Assembly: GCA_021604725.1 (NCBI GenBank)
Contig: BQJN01000044.1
Location: 1-36,524 of the forward strand
Direction: 5' to 3'
Origin: Lysobacteraceae bacterium
GTDB lineage: Bacteria; Pseudomonadota; Gammaproteobacteria; Xanthomonadales; BQJN01
DNA: 36,524 bases
Numbering within the stretch: position 1 is the first letter of the stretch; the number at the start of each line of letters is the position of its first letter. Of the stretch, positions 7,203 to 16,534 are shown piece after piece. The notes under the pieces are model-generated. The model worked only from the letters and a program-made list of their open reading frames with translations. It did not search any database and had not been told where the DNA came from. The position numbers and the translations under genes were made by a program.

Positions 7203-7535
7203 TGTTCTGAGCCCCCGCCTCAATCTAACCCCATGAATATAGTGTCTCGAAGTCCGAGAATCTCCCAGCTCACGGTCACATCAATCTGTAGGGGCTCGGT
7301 CAAGAGTGTTGTCATTCATCCACTTGCACGCACTTCGGAAGCGAGAATCATGGCGCTGCCGACATGCGCCAAACGACGGTCAGTAGCTCAGGCGGTTTCC
7401 AAGTCTGATCACATTTGGCGCGGGTTTTTTGCATTGTTGGGTCTCCCCAAAAACTCCGGTAGAACAACTCCTGAAGGCAGCCTGACACGGGCATATCACC
7501 AAACACAAAGGTCGCTCAGTCCATATGCAGTAGAG
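7203..7535. other. Intergenic region between Res and the NDT-like operon
   Basis: 333 bp without a convincing gene. A rightward open frame crosses it but runs into the res gene antisense and has no family resemblance. The promoter for the leftward operon should be here. A minus-strand TATATT about 50 bp before the start codon is the only hint and lacks a good -35. Confidence 0.5.
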
Positions 7536-10316
7536 TTAAGCGGTCAAGTGCCGCGAGATGATGTCTTGTACCTCACCAGGTTTGAAGGCGACATCCCATT
7601 CCCAGTTGCCGAAGCTTCCAGCTGCATTTACGGCACGGACCCATTCGTTTAGCGCGTCGCGTTTTGCCTTGTTCTGCGGGCTGTCGGTGCCTTTGATTTC
7701 GAGGGCTAGTAGCTTGCCGCCCTTCAAACGTACGAGGAAGTCGGGGACGTACCTGCGTCGAGACCCTGCCCACATGTAATGGATCTGAAATCCGAGGTGG
7801 TCATTTTTAGCATATGCTTCGACATAACTGTGCTTCTCAAGCACATTTGCGGCATGCCCTTCCCAGGATGAGTCTCCAACGAGGTGGCTAATATGTGACT
7901 TCACGCTAGGGAAGCAGGGTTTTGTGGTATACCACGTGCGCATCAGCCCAGTTGCACCAATCGGATTTTCTTCATCGAAAACTGGCGTGAGTCGCTCGGC
8001 ATTCTGTTCGGTCACCTTGGTGAAAACGTGTTGAACCACCAAGTCAACATTGAGGGCAATGAGGATACGTCTACGGAGCGGGTCGGAGTGAAATTGCGAT
8101 GGAATCTCGAGGTGTTTGGACTGCAAGAAAGACTCGACGATTTTCACCAGCTGAATAGCGAGATATTCTTTGCTGCCCTTAAAGCCATGTTTAAGTTCGG
8201 TGAAGGCTTTTCGTGCAGCTTGGAACACGAGTCTTTGAAGGCGGAATTCGTTCGGTAGTTTTTCCAGGTCAATTGGAGTCACCTTGGCCATGTCCGTGGC
8301 ACCACCTAGCGCGGGCGCGAGCTCCGCGCTGATTGGCGTGCTGGCCGGGTCAAGGGTTAGGGGTTGGACGTTGCTCCAATCGACGACGAGCTGTGGCCTG
8401 ATAACGGTTTCGATACGGAGCACATTCGGCCACTTGATTTCCAAATGCGCCCTGTCAGCGACCACTTCGATCTGGGTTGTAGGCTTTGGTGGCGGTGGCG
8501 CATCCCCGCCTTCTCCGGTTTCCGAGATCGACAAAGGGACGCCGAAGACATTGACGTACTCGGGCAGGAAAAGGCCGTTCTCGTCAGTGTCGTAAGAAAC
8601 TCTTCGCAGACCTCGTCCCACGACCTGTTCGCAGAGCAGCTGAGACGTGAACGCACGAAGCCCCATGATGTGTGTCACATTTTTGGCGTCCCACCCTTCC
8701 GACAGCATTGCTACTGATATGACGTTTTGTAGGTCCTGGCCGGCCGCTCCTCGCTTTCCAACATTGTCCACGATCTCACGAAGCAATTCCTCCTTCTTGA
8801 GAGCCCGTAACTTCTCGCGACGGGTGTCCGGTATATCTGCTGCGTCGACGATTTCCTTTAGGCGCGCCTCGTAGTCCTTGTTCGAAGTCGATGTGGCACC
8901 AATTTCTGCCTTCTCCAAGACCTTGGAATCTACTCGAAGCGTCCTTGTTGGCGCATGCATTTCCGGCCAGTGGGCGTCACCTTTGTCAAAGTAGTTCTCG
9001 ATGCGCGCAGCAGTCTCAGTACGATTGCAGACCGTTAGCATAACCGGTGGCGAATGATGCCCCGCCTCTAGCCACTGGCGCCTTGCTTCCCGCCAATCGG
9101 CTCCTAGAAGCGTGTAGGCGTCCTGGACTAGTTTGGGCAATGCTTCATGTGGCTCTGCCTTGGCTCTATTCAGGTCCTCGGCGACTGATGGGTCGCGATA
9201 TATGTGATAAAGCTTGGAGCGCAGTGTCTTGGAGTCCGGGACCGCGTCATCACGAACAACGACCCTCGGCGTCTTGACCAATCCAGCCTCAATTGCGTCA
9301 TTCAGTCCGAAGTCTGAGACGATCCAGTCGAACAGAGCAGTGTCGGTGGTCTTCTTGCCGGTCGGAGCAAACGGTGTGGCCGACAGATCGAAACAGCGAA
9401 GAATCCGCCGGGTCTTGTGAATGCGGTCTAGCCCTTCTATCCAACGGGTGGCTTCATCAAGGTCGATGCCTCGCTCGGCCGCAAGCTTCTTGGCAATTTT
9501 TACCTCTGGTGGCTTGCGATAGGCGTGGTGTGCCTCATCATTTATGACGATGATGTCTTTGTACGATGCGAGCTTTCCAAGTACTCGGCGTGTATAGGCT
9601 TCGTCTGACTCGCGGCCCTTTCTGACGACAGAGCGAACTGTTTCCTTCAGCGGCATCAATGTGTGCCAGTTCTCGATCAGTATCTCCGCCTGGTTCAGCT
9701 TCTGGCGCAGGCCTTCCGATGGGCACAGGTTGAATTCATCGTAATAGCTGCCTTCACTAGGCATTAGTACTTGCAGTCGCTCCTTCACGGTCAACCCGGG
9801 TGCCACGATGAACACTGCGCGACTGAAGTCCTTGTTTCGATTCGGGTAGGTCAGCGCATTGAGCACCTGCCAGGTGATGAGCATCGCCATCACAGTGGTT
9901 TTACCCGCCCCGGTCGCCATTTTGTTACAAAGGCGCTCCCAAGGCCCTCCGTCACCGGGAATTGCGATGCCTTGTTTGTAGGCATCGGCACCTTCGACCC
10001 ACCAGATTAACGTCTCAGCGGCTTCAAGTTGACAGAAATAGAATGGATATTGTCGCGCATCCCGGTCGTGCCAGTGCTCCAATAGCTTGCGGGTGACGAT
10101 GGTGACACCGGGCCAGCCGTCTTCGCGCCATTGGTCCACGCGCCCCCTGATGGTATTAACCAGGCTCAGCCCTTCGGTACGTTTCGTGTTGTTGCGCGCA
10201 TCAAAGACCTCGTAGCTGGCTGGCCGTCGCTCGTTCTTTATTTCTAACTCGCCGGCTTTGCCCTCTGCCCAATGTTGCTTCGGGCAAATGAACGGGGTGT
10301 TGATGATCAACGACAT
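7536..10316 (-). CDS. res: Type III-like restriction enzyme Res subunit (SF2 helicase-nuclease)
   Basis: 926 residues from ATG 10316, four bases after the mod stop; longer starts would overlap mod. Motifs in order: ATGAGKTT (134-141, Walker A), VINDEAHHAYR (257-267, Walker B/DEAH), DLSATPF (310-316, motif III), then SEGWDAKNV and EQVVGRGLRR near 550-585 (motifs V and VI). At the C-terminus, VPDFLVRL plus LLALEIKG give the PD-x13-ExK nuclease signature, with PD near 858-859 and E/K near 873/875. The protein uses ATP to translocate or loop DNA and cuts after recognition by Mod. All catalytic residues appear intact, so the enzyme is probably active. Its sequence is of the large DEAD/DEAH restriction type rather than close to EcoP1 Res. 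Confidence 0.88.
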   Translation of the reverse strand: MSLIINTPFICPKQHWAEGKAGELEIKNERRPASYEVFDARNNTKRTEGLSLVNTIRGRVDQWREDGWPGVTIVTRKLLEHWHDRDARQYPFYFCQLEAAETLIWWVEGADAYKQGIAIPGDGGPWERLCNKMATGAGKTTVMAMLITWQVLNALTYPNRNKDFSRAVFIVAPGLTVKERLQVLMPSEGSYYDEFNLCPSEGLRQKLNQAEILIENWHTLMPLKETVRSVVRKGRESDEAYTRRVLGKLASYKDIIVINDEAHHAYRKPPEVKIAKKLAAERGIDLDEATRWIEGLDRIHKTRRILRCFDLSATPFAPTGKKTTDTALFDWIVSDFGLNDAIEAGLVKTPRVVVRDDAVPDSKTLRSKLYHIYRDPSVAEDLNRAKAEPHEALPKLVQDAYTLLGADWREARRQWLEAGHHSPPVMLTVCNRTETAARIENYFDKGDAHWPEMHAPTRTLRVDSKVLEKAEIGATSTSNKDYEARLKEIVDAADIPDTRREKLRALKKEELLREIVDNVGKRGAAGQDLQNVISVAMLSEGWDAKNVTHIMGLRAFTSQLLCEQVVGRGLRRVSYDTDENGLFLPEYVNVFGVPLSISETGEGGDAPPPPKPTTQIEVVADRAHLEIKWPNVLRIETVIRPQLVVDWSNVQPLTLDPASTPISAELAPALGGATDMAKVTPIDLEKLPNEFRLQRLVFQAARKAFTELKHGFKGSKEYLAIQLVKIVESFLQSKHLEIPSQFHSDPLRRRILIALNVDLVVQHVFTKVTEQNAERLTPVFDEENPIGATGLMRTWYTTKPCFPSVKSHISHLVGDSSWEGHAANVLEKHSYVEAYAKNDHLGFQIHYMWAGSRRRYVPDFLVRLKGGKLLALEIKGTDSPQNKAKRDALNEWVRAVNAAGSFGNWEWDVAFKPGEVQDIISRHLTA

Positions 10317-10320
10317 GGCC

Positions 10321-13300
10321 TCAGTCCTCGAGCGCCAGTATCTTAAGTGATTCAATGCCGCGGTCATCGACGATTTTCACTGCAATCATTCCGTTATCTC
10401 CTGATTCGAAAGGCAGAGAAACAGTGCCGTGAAACTGCTCCAACAAGTCCTCGTCCAATTCCGCTCGTACCGTTTTCTTGAGGCGATTCCAACCGGCCTT
10501 CGCTCCGGCCATTGGGAAGAATACCTGGTGTGGCATCAGTGAACGATTGTCGTAGTCAACATCCAGTGACCACATGGCAATCTGTTTCTTGCCCCCCGAG
10601 ACCAGGTCGCCGGCCTTTGGGTCGAAATAGTCAAAGCCATTGACTTCAACTTCCCACAGCCCATCTGAACGTTTCCGTAACTCGATGTCCGGCTGACCCA
10701 TCAGCCAGAATGACTGATTCGATGCGCGCTTCTTTTTCAGGTCTTCGGTTAGCAGATCGGTGTTCATCTGAGTCTTAAGTAGCGTGACACCCGGCCAACT
10801 TACTTCGTCGATATCTTTCGCTGCCTCCGGGTCGAAGGTGAAGGCGCAGAACAAAATGATTTTGGGTGACGGACGCAGGGTCTGTGCCTCATCAAGCGCC
10901 AACTCCACCTGCCGCTGTTCAAGCGCTGCGTGTTCAGGCCCAAAGCTGACGACAACGCGTTCGCCAGTGTCCACCAGTGAGCCACTGGCGTGGACGTACT
11001 TCAAACCTGGTAGCGTCTCGAACTCTGCAAAACGGAGCATGGCACCTCCCTTGCCGCGAACGCCTGTGTTCAAAAGCTCCTCGCGCCATAGTGCCTGGCG
11101 CGACGTCTCCCCGGATCGGCCTATGGATACGTCAGCGACAGCCGATGGCATGCTTTCGTCCAATGACAGGACCGTTGGTGCCGGTACTGCTTCAACCGAA
11201 AATGGACCGGTGATGCGCAGCTTTGATTTGTCAATCCGAGGCTTGTCGTAGAGCGTCTCTTGGTCAGCGTGAGCGGCAATGGATTGGTCCATTCGGCGCT
11301 GCATCGCTTGGCGAGCAGCATGGAATGCATCGAAGTGAGCGCGGGAAGCCTTCGGCCAGTCATTCGGCCAATCGAACGGCACCTCCCATTCGTGCAGCGT
11401 TTCGCCCTTGGCAAGATCTACTAGCTTACCTTTGCGCACGCCTTGTGTAGGTTTGATTGGTTTTGGTGGACTGGTTTGTAGGGCGCGATTCAGGCTGTCC
11501 AGTGCTGCCGCGATCTTCGGATAGTCATCATCGTAGATGGTGTCGATGTCGGGATTGTTGGCGATGCTCTTGAGTGTGATGTGTGGGACGGTTTCGTAGT
11601 CAAAACCGCCCTTCAGGCCCTCTTGCGGATAGCGCAACGCGTAGTAATCGAAGGAGGCGGTCATCAGCCGCTGCTTTGCGAGCGTGACTGCGACACGAGA
11701 GGTGTCGCAGGTGATCCAGCGCCGTCCCCATTTTTCGGCGACGAAGGCGGTGGTTCCGGAGCCGCAGGTGGGGTCGAGGACGAGGTCGCCGGGATCGGTG
11801 GTCATGAGAAGGCAGCGTTCGATGACTGTTTGGGAAGTCTGCACTACGTAAACTTTATCGGATGCTGCGAACGTATCGGCCCATATATCTGAAATCGTCT
11901 CCGTTGGTGAGTCTTCGTAGTAATAGCGCCATCGAAGGCTCCCAGGCAAGGCTTCAAGTCTTCCTGCTTTGTGGAGTCGCGACATTCCCGAAAAATGTGT
12001 CTTCCAGCTCTTGCCATTGGGGAACTTATATTCCTTACCGAGGCAGTTGAAACTGTACATGCAAGACTCTGTGTACCCTGAAGAGCCGAGATTTTGTGCT
12101 GTATAGAAGCGGAAACCGTCAACCTCGTTCTTGCCAATTTTTGAGCGGGATATCGATCGTCCAGTAGCTGCCATTCCGAGCGAAAATTCTGGGTGGTCGT
12201 CCAATACCTTCGGCTTTTTAGGCTTTCTGAATTTTAGGTTTGACTTGTTCTTGCAATACCAGATAACAAAATCGGTGGTCCTTGCTAGATCAGAGACCGA
12301 CAGTGGGCTTTTTACTCTGACCGTAATTTGGGCAACGAAATTCTCGGGGCCGAATACATCATCAAGCACGTTGCGCACAAGGTGGACATTTTCGTCCCCA
12401 ATCTGCAAGAACACTGATCCACTGTTGGTAATTAATTCACGGACAAGAATCAGCCGATCGCGGAGATAACTGAGGTAGGAGTGTATGCCGAGCTCCCACG
12501 TGTCCCTGAACGCTTTGATCATCTCAGGTTCCTGTGTCAGGTCTATGTCCTTCCGGTCCTTCACATCTCGCTTGTTGGTAAATGGCTGAAAATTTGACCC
12601 ATATTTGATGCCGTAGGGCGGGTCGATGTAGATCATTTGCACCTTACCGCCCATGCTTTCCTTGGTCAGCAGCGAGTTCATCACCAACAACGAGTCGCCG
12701 GCTACCAGTCGGTTCGACCAGCCTTTTTCGTGATGGTAGAAGTCCAGCGCTTGGCGCAAAGGCAAGTTTTCAAAGGGTGCCGCGAAAAGGTCTGGTTGAT
12801 GCGCTTGGGCTTCCGTTCCATTTTTGCCCTTTAGCCGCTTGGTTGCATTGGCCAGGATGGTCGCCGGGTCCACTCGTTCGTGGACGTGAAGCGAGACCGT
12901 GTCGACCTCAAAGCTGGTTTTTTCCGCTTTGCCCGTCCAGTTTAGGTAGGGCGCTTGCAAACGTTTCAGTTCGCCCAACGCTTCCTTCATTTGTTCTGGG
13001 TCGTCGCTGGCCAGTGCGTCGTCGATCAAGTTTTCGAGACTTGCGCGTGCGCTGTCGAAATTTAGTGTCGGGTCGAGATGAGGGTCGTAAGCCCAGACTT
13101 GTCTCTGGCCGTCAGGATCGGTATTTGCGTGAACCATTCCGACTTGCGGGTTGTTGAGACGCTTGTCGCTATGACGGTAGCTGATCACCTCTTTTGGTAT
13201 CTTGCTTTGAGCTTTCTTTTTCGATGGCGATGGGCTCTTCCTCTTATTCTTGGTCGGGTTCGTTGCTGGTTGTTCTTCTAGTTCGAAGTTCGTGTTCGTA

Positions 13301-13539
13301 TGCATCGAGTCAGCGTCACTCGCCTCTGAACTGTCCATAACCCGAGAGATCGATCCACCCCGGCCTTTCCCTGTAATCAGTACGCCATCGTCTACGAGTG
13401 AATCACGGGCGATGAAGTAGTCATCATCCGCGAGCTCCGGCATACGTTCGCGTAGGAGCGCCATCATTGCGCCATTTCCGATTGAGGAGCCGTCTTCAGG
13501 CGTCAGGGAGAGGATGAGCTTGGGGAGGGTGTCGGCCAT
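10321..13539 (-). CDS. mod: Type III-like DNA adenine methyltransferase Mod subunit
   Basis: 1072 residues. Residues 1-67 look like a winged-helix segment (YFIARDSLVDDGVLITGKGR). A low-complexity Lys/Ser/Pro linker follows at 90-118. The catalytic motif IV, YIDPPYG, is at 304-310 and the AdoMet motif I, LDPTCGSGTTAF, at 588-599. DPPY preceding motif I is the beta-class order used by type III Mod and other N6-adenine methylases. Residues 400-585 between them should hold target recognition. About 370 residues after the methylase domain are family-specific and unassigned. It methylates, and with Res recognises, an asymmetric site that cannot be deduced here. It is translationally coupled to res. 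Confidence 0.88.
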   Translation of the reverse strand: MADTLPKLILSLTPEDGSSIGNGAMMALLRERMPELADDDYFIARDSLVDDGVLITGKGRGGSISRVMDSSEASDADSMHTNTNFELEEQPATNPTKNKRKSPSPSKKKAQSKIPKEVISYRHSDKRLNNPQVGMVHANTDPDGQRQVWAYDPHLDPTLNFDSARASLENLIDDALASDDPEQMKEALGELKRLQAPYLNWTGKAEKTSFEVDTVSLHVHERVDPATILANATKRLKGKNGTEAQAHQPDLFAAPFENLPLRQALDFYHHEKGWSNRLVAGDSLLVMNSLLTKESMGGKVQMIYIDPPYGIKYGSNFQPFTNKRDVKDRKDIDLTQEPEMIKAFRDTWELGIHSYLSYLRDRLILVRELITNSGSVFLQIGDENVHLVRNVLDDVFGPENFVAQITVRVKSPLSVSDLARTTDFVIWYCKNKSNLKFRKPKKPKVLDDHPEFSLGMAATGRSISRSKIGKNEVDGFRFYTAQNLGSSGYTESCMYSFNCLGKEYKFPNGKSWKTHFSGMSRLHKAGRLEALPGSLRWRYYYEDSPTETISDIWADTFAASDKVYVVQTSQTVIERCLLMTTDPGDLVLDPTCGSGTTAFVAEKWGRRWITCDTSRVAVTLAKQRLMTASFDYYALRYPQEGLKGGFDYETVPHITLKSIANNPDIDTIYDDDYPKIAAALDSLNRALQTSPPKPIKPTQGVRKGKLVDLAKGETLHEWEVPFDWPNDWPKASRAHFDAFHAARQAMQRRMDQSIAAHADQETLYDKPRIDKSKLRITGPFSVEAVPAPTVLSLDESMPSAVADVSIGRSGETSRQALWREELLNTGVRGKGGAMLRFAEFETLPGLKYVHASGSLVDTGERVVVSFGPEHAALEQRQVELALDEAQTLRPSPKIILFCAFTFDPEAAKDIDEVSWPGVTLLKTQMNTDLLTEDLKKKRASNQSFWLMGQPDIELRKRSDGLWEVEVNGFDYFDPKAGDLVSGGKKQIAMWSLDVDYDNRSLMPHQVFFPMAGAKAGWNRLKKTVRAELDEDLLEQFHGTVSLPFESGDNGMIAVKIVDDRGIESLKILALED

Positions 13540-13714
13540 GGCTTTCTATGTACCTAAGGTGCTGGATTTTGCGGTGCTGTTGTGCATCTTGTTCGGTTGA
13601 TTGGATGACGCTGGTCCGTTGTAATCTTGGATGGAACCGACGTTCGAATGTAGCCCATGACCCATAGCGACTCAACTCATTGCGGACACAAACGCAGGAT
13701 ACGCAGATTCGCCA

Positions 13715-14185
13715 TCACCTTCCGCGACCCCGTATGTCATATAGGAGGCATAGAATCATGGCGATACTATGTTTTAGTTGATCGAGTCTGGTTTCCCCCT
13801 GCCTCTTGAAGACGTCGCCGACTAGACGGTTCAATTCGTCGACACTCTCCAGTGCAGCCGAGTCATCAAGCCGATGTGCCAATTTGTTGCGGGCGCGGTT
13901 GAGGGCTGCGATCGCACTCCAAAGCCAATCGAGGTCTTCGCGAAAATGCAAAGCTTTCGCGAACAGTGATTTTAGCTGAAACGTTAATCTTGCTTGATCC
14001 AGAGCCGGTGGGTGCGAGACGCTTTCTTCAAGCAGTCTACTCAACTCTTCTTCAACGACAAGGTGCCCTTTGAGCAAGGCTGCTGTCAGATCGTCGCTGT
14101 CCGAAATGTGAGAATGAAACTTCTGCCAATGGGCTGGCAGAATACCGAAGATCTTTTTTTCGCTCGTGCTTTGTTTTGGCTTCAA
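13715..14185 (-). CDS. HEPN-like helical protein upstream of mod
   Basis: 156 residues, all predicted helix. The core LWSAIAALNRARNKLAHRL (88-106) holds RNKLAH (99-104), an RxxxxH motif as in HEPN ribonuclease and MAE_28990-type proteins. LLKGHLVVEEELSRLLEE (37-54) resembles the first HEPN helix with its conserved polar residues. The likely start is TTG with GGAG eight bases upstream. It lies 175 bp before mod in the same direction, so it may be co-transcribed as an accessory toxin or RNA-cleaving unit. No MNT-type nucleotidyltransferase antitoxin is present nearby. HEPN assignment rests on motif and helicity, so moderate confidence. Confidence 0.6.
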   Translation of the reverse strand: MKPKQSTSEKKIFGILPAHWQKFHSHISDSDDLTAALLKGHLVVEEELSRLLEESVSHPPALDQARLTFQLKSLFAKALHFREDLDWLWSAIAALNRARNKLAHRLDDSAALESVDELNRLVGDVFKRQGETRLDQLKHSIAMILCLLYDIRGRGR

Positions 14186-14281
14186 GTCTTGGCTCCAAGT
14201 AGGAAGGGCACCGTTTGAATTCAGTCGTTACGCAGTCGAATTGAATGAGTTGGCGTTTCCCGGTTTAGTATTTTCAATCAT

Positions 14282-15478
14282 CTAGATGCTCCAACTGCAA
14301 ACTTCGATAAGACTCCGTTTTCTGCGGGGGTATTTGTTCAACGCGTGTTTGCGAATCCACTTTGCGATGCACGAAATTGCACTTGTGGCTGCATATCCTG
14401 AACTGTGGGCAAGAGCGGTACACTCTTGACTTGCAATGATTAGCTCATCGAAGTTGCGAACACGGCCAGGTAGACCAGAAGTACTTGTTGAGTTGAATCC
14501 GTCACCGAACAAGGACTCCCCGAAGGTGAATGGCATACCCCTAACACCCCTTCGCAGCAACAGTGCAAATGCGTCTAACACAACGACGAATGTTATACCC
14601 GCTAGGCCAATTGGCCATGAATTCAATAACAACTCGGGGTCTAACCAGTCCCACTCATCTATCCAAATCGGCATCGTTAAAAGTAGCAAAGGAATTGCCA
14701 TGCAGAAAAGGCCACAGATATTTACTGCCACCATGGGCGTCCCAGCTATTGCCCTAGTAAGCATGTCGAATGGCCGAAGCCAATTGTAGGCTTCGTCACC
14801 TTCTGCGCGGATGACCAACACCGGCAAGTCTTGATCAACCAAACTACCATAGCCTTGGGGAAAACTGGGGCCTTTGTCATGCAACCCTTGATCATTGCCT
14901 TTCCAAGACCTGTATAGCCACTCTAGGGACTGTCCCCAAGCCGTCACACCAACCAATAGGGAAACCAACAGAATGAGAAAAGAAAGTTCACCAAAAAGCA
15001 ACGTGCTAATGGCTATTCCGAGAAGCAATGCGGGAGCAAGGATAGCGAACATCAAGAAGATAGATGCCGGGATGATCGCTACGTGACGATAGATGGCGGG
15101 GGCTTTTGTGGGATTGGACTTTTCTATCGATAAAAATGGTGTGTTTAAGCAAATTAGCCCATCAACGTTCTCGGGGTTGTTAGCTAGTTCAAGCGCCCTC
15201 AGCGCGATGTTTCCACCGTGGCTGTGCCCAACGACGAACACTGATCGATTCGAACTTGGAGTCAATTCGTCAAGCTTGCGGGCAAGACCGCGAGCGGCCC
15301 TTTCTCTTGCTGTGCCCGAATTTCGGCCACTCCACTTTGGGGCTTCAAAGGCCATGTCAGCATTAGACTCTGCAACTAGTTGTCTTCGAAATGGCGAACC
15401 GTCCCGAGTCCAGCTAGCGTTCTTTGCGAACGTACCGTGAATTAGGAATACCAACGTGTTGTCATCTGCTCTAGACAT
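14282..15478 (-). CDS. Alpha/beta hydrolase with inserted transmembrane segments
   Basis: 398 residues. The N-terminus VFLIHGTF (10-17) is the oxyanion strand, VVGHSHGGN (82-90) carries the nucleophile Ser86 in GxSxG, LVIRAEGDEA (221-230) gives a candidate Asp228, and ALAHSSGYA (355-363) gives a candidate His358. The catalytic triad therefore looks complete. Between and after these lie hydrophobic spans at about 132-155, 157-178, 252-272 and 287-308, so the hydrolase is embedded in the membrane with an interrupted cap. A lipid or ester substrate is plausible. It is the first leftward gene of the island, about 100 bp before the HEPN gene, and could be a membrane-damaging effector or a housekeeping esterase. 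Start ATG 15478 has GAG seven bases upstream. Confidence 0.7.
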   Translation of the reverse strand: MSRADDNTLVFLIHGTFAKNASWTRDGSPFRRQLVAESNADMAFEAPKWSGRNSGTARERAARGLARKLDELTPSSNRSVFVVGHSHGGNIALRALELANNPENVDGLICLNTPFLSIEKSNPTKAPAIYRHVAIIPASIFLMFAILAPALLLGIAISTLLFGELSFLILLVSLLVGVTAWGQSLEWLYRSWKGNDQGLHDKGPSFPQGYGSLVDQDLPVLVIRAEGDEAYNWLRPFDMLTRAIAGTPMVAVNICGLFCMAIPLLLLTMPIWIDEWDWLDPELLLNSWPIGLAGITFVVVLDAFALLLRRGVRGMPFTFGESLFGDGFNSTSTSGLPGRVRNFDELIIASQECTALAHSSGYAATSAISCIAKWIRKHALNKYPRRKRSLIEVCSWSI

Positions 15479-16065
15479 CAGCTCGATCTAACCGCTTCCG
15501 AAATAGATAAGGGTCAAGGCGATACTCACCACTCGCGAATATCACCTTGTTTACTATAAGTGTCCTCGGGGGGTGATTTCTCCCCTTTAGTAGGACTGCT
15601 GGACATCCATTCGACAGGCAACATAGCTTGATTCCTGGCCACCAAGCCAAAGCAGACCATCGCACAAGCGATGCCCTCCCTGAGCTCCCTGGTCTCTGTG
15701 GTGATTGCTTTCTTGAGCGCTCGCAACGCGCGCCCGCATGGCTCCTTCCCGGTTCTTCAAAGCGCGCTACGCGAGCCGCCATTGCAATTTCTCTTCCTCT
15801 TTGAACTCCTGACCTCGGCGGTTTAACTGCATTTATTGGACACCCAACCAATCAACACGCCGGACTTCATCTCGAGCTGTGGCGACCCCTCAAGACCGCT
15901 GCATATAAAGTCCCCGCCCCGGTCCAGAGTTCCCCCATCTGTGTGCCATTTACTCTACTCTGCTGCGCACCAATCACTATAGTTTGATGTCGGTGCCGGG
16001 CTGCTGGCCTACTGGCCCGGTCCACCTTCTCACCTTCTGAGAACCCCAGCCCCCATACTCCACCC
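15479..16065. other. Intergenic stretch with repeat cluster R3
   Basis: No convincing gene. Between about 15650 and 15835 are inverted copies of the repeats seen at 2.0 and 4.8 kb: CCCTCCCTGAGCTCCCTGGTCTC, here at 15674-15696, a GCGCGCTACGCGAGC element, and ACCTCGGCGGTTTAACTG around 15812-15829. A leftward open frame across this segment is a translation of the repeats. The rest to 16065 is unremarkable. Confidence 0.55.
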
Positions 16066-16422
16066 ATGACAGAAAAACTAATCCAGCAACTCCAGGACAG
16101 CTGCTTCGATGGCCTGTATCAACTGGCCTGCAATTGTTACGGCGCGACCGTGACCTGCGCATTGGACATCCTGGACCTGTTGCGGGGAAGCACAGTTCTG
16201 GGCACTGAAATTACAGCGGATTTACAGCATTTGGCTGATGAAGTGCTTGTGCTCAAATCAAACCGTGATGGTGACCGCATGCGGGAGGCGGCGGTTCAGT
16301 TCAGGTTAATTTATCTGAACCTGCGGGTGCTGCAGCAAGCGCTGGAGCAAACCGGCAAGTTGCCAACGGATTGGCGGAGTTGCCGGGTTACTCGGCGCAC
16401 GTTGCGCAGCGCGTTGATGTGA
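16066..16422 (+). CDS. Small alpha-helical protein of unknown function
   Basis: 118 residues, Cys- and Leu-rich at the N-terminus (MTEKLIQQLQDSCFDGLYQL, ACNCYGATVTCALDILDLL), then helical throughout with a basic C-terminus (WRSCRVTRRTLRSALM). There is no signal peptide or membrane span. It reads as a four-helix bundle. No Shine-Dalgarno is visible before the ATG. It sits alone between two repeat clusters and points away from the defence island. I do not recognise the family. Amphipathic patterning argues that it is real, but it could be an orphan gene. Confidence 0.5.
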   Translation: MTEKLIQQLQDSCFDGLYQLACNCYGATVTCALDILDLLRGSTVLGTEITADLQHLADEVLVLKSNRDGDRMREAAVQFRLIYLNLRVLQQALEQTGKLPTDWRSCRVTRRTLRSALM

Positions 16423-16534
16423 TGATTGGGGGATCGGCAGCTCAAAAAGGGGAAAAGGATCGTTGGGAATCCAACCAAAGCGAACCCTCTCCATCTCGCT
16501 TTAAATTCTTGAAAACATCGCCTTGAGCCTTTCC

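Noticed and set aside
7233-7652. Rightward 139-codon open frame upstream of and antisense to res
   Set aside because: Its 3' part is antisense to the conserved PD-(D/E)XK end of Res; no recognisable product or start signals.
7536-13539. Mod/Res considered as part of a BREX or DISARM system
   Set aside because: No pglZ, brxC, brxL, drmA, drmB or drmC partner is present; the two-gene Mod/Res layout with DPPY-first methylase is type III-like.
15471-15851. Leftward 126-codon open frame
   Set aside because: Translation of dispersed repeats plus the hydrolase upstream region; no protein-like pattern.
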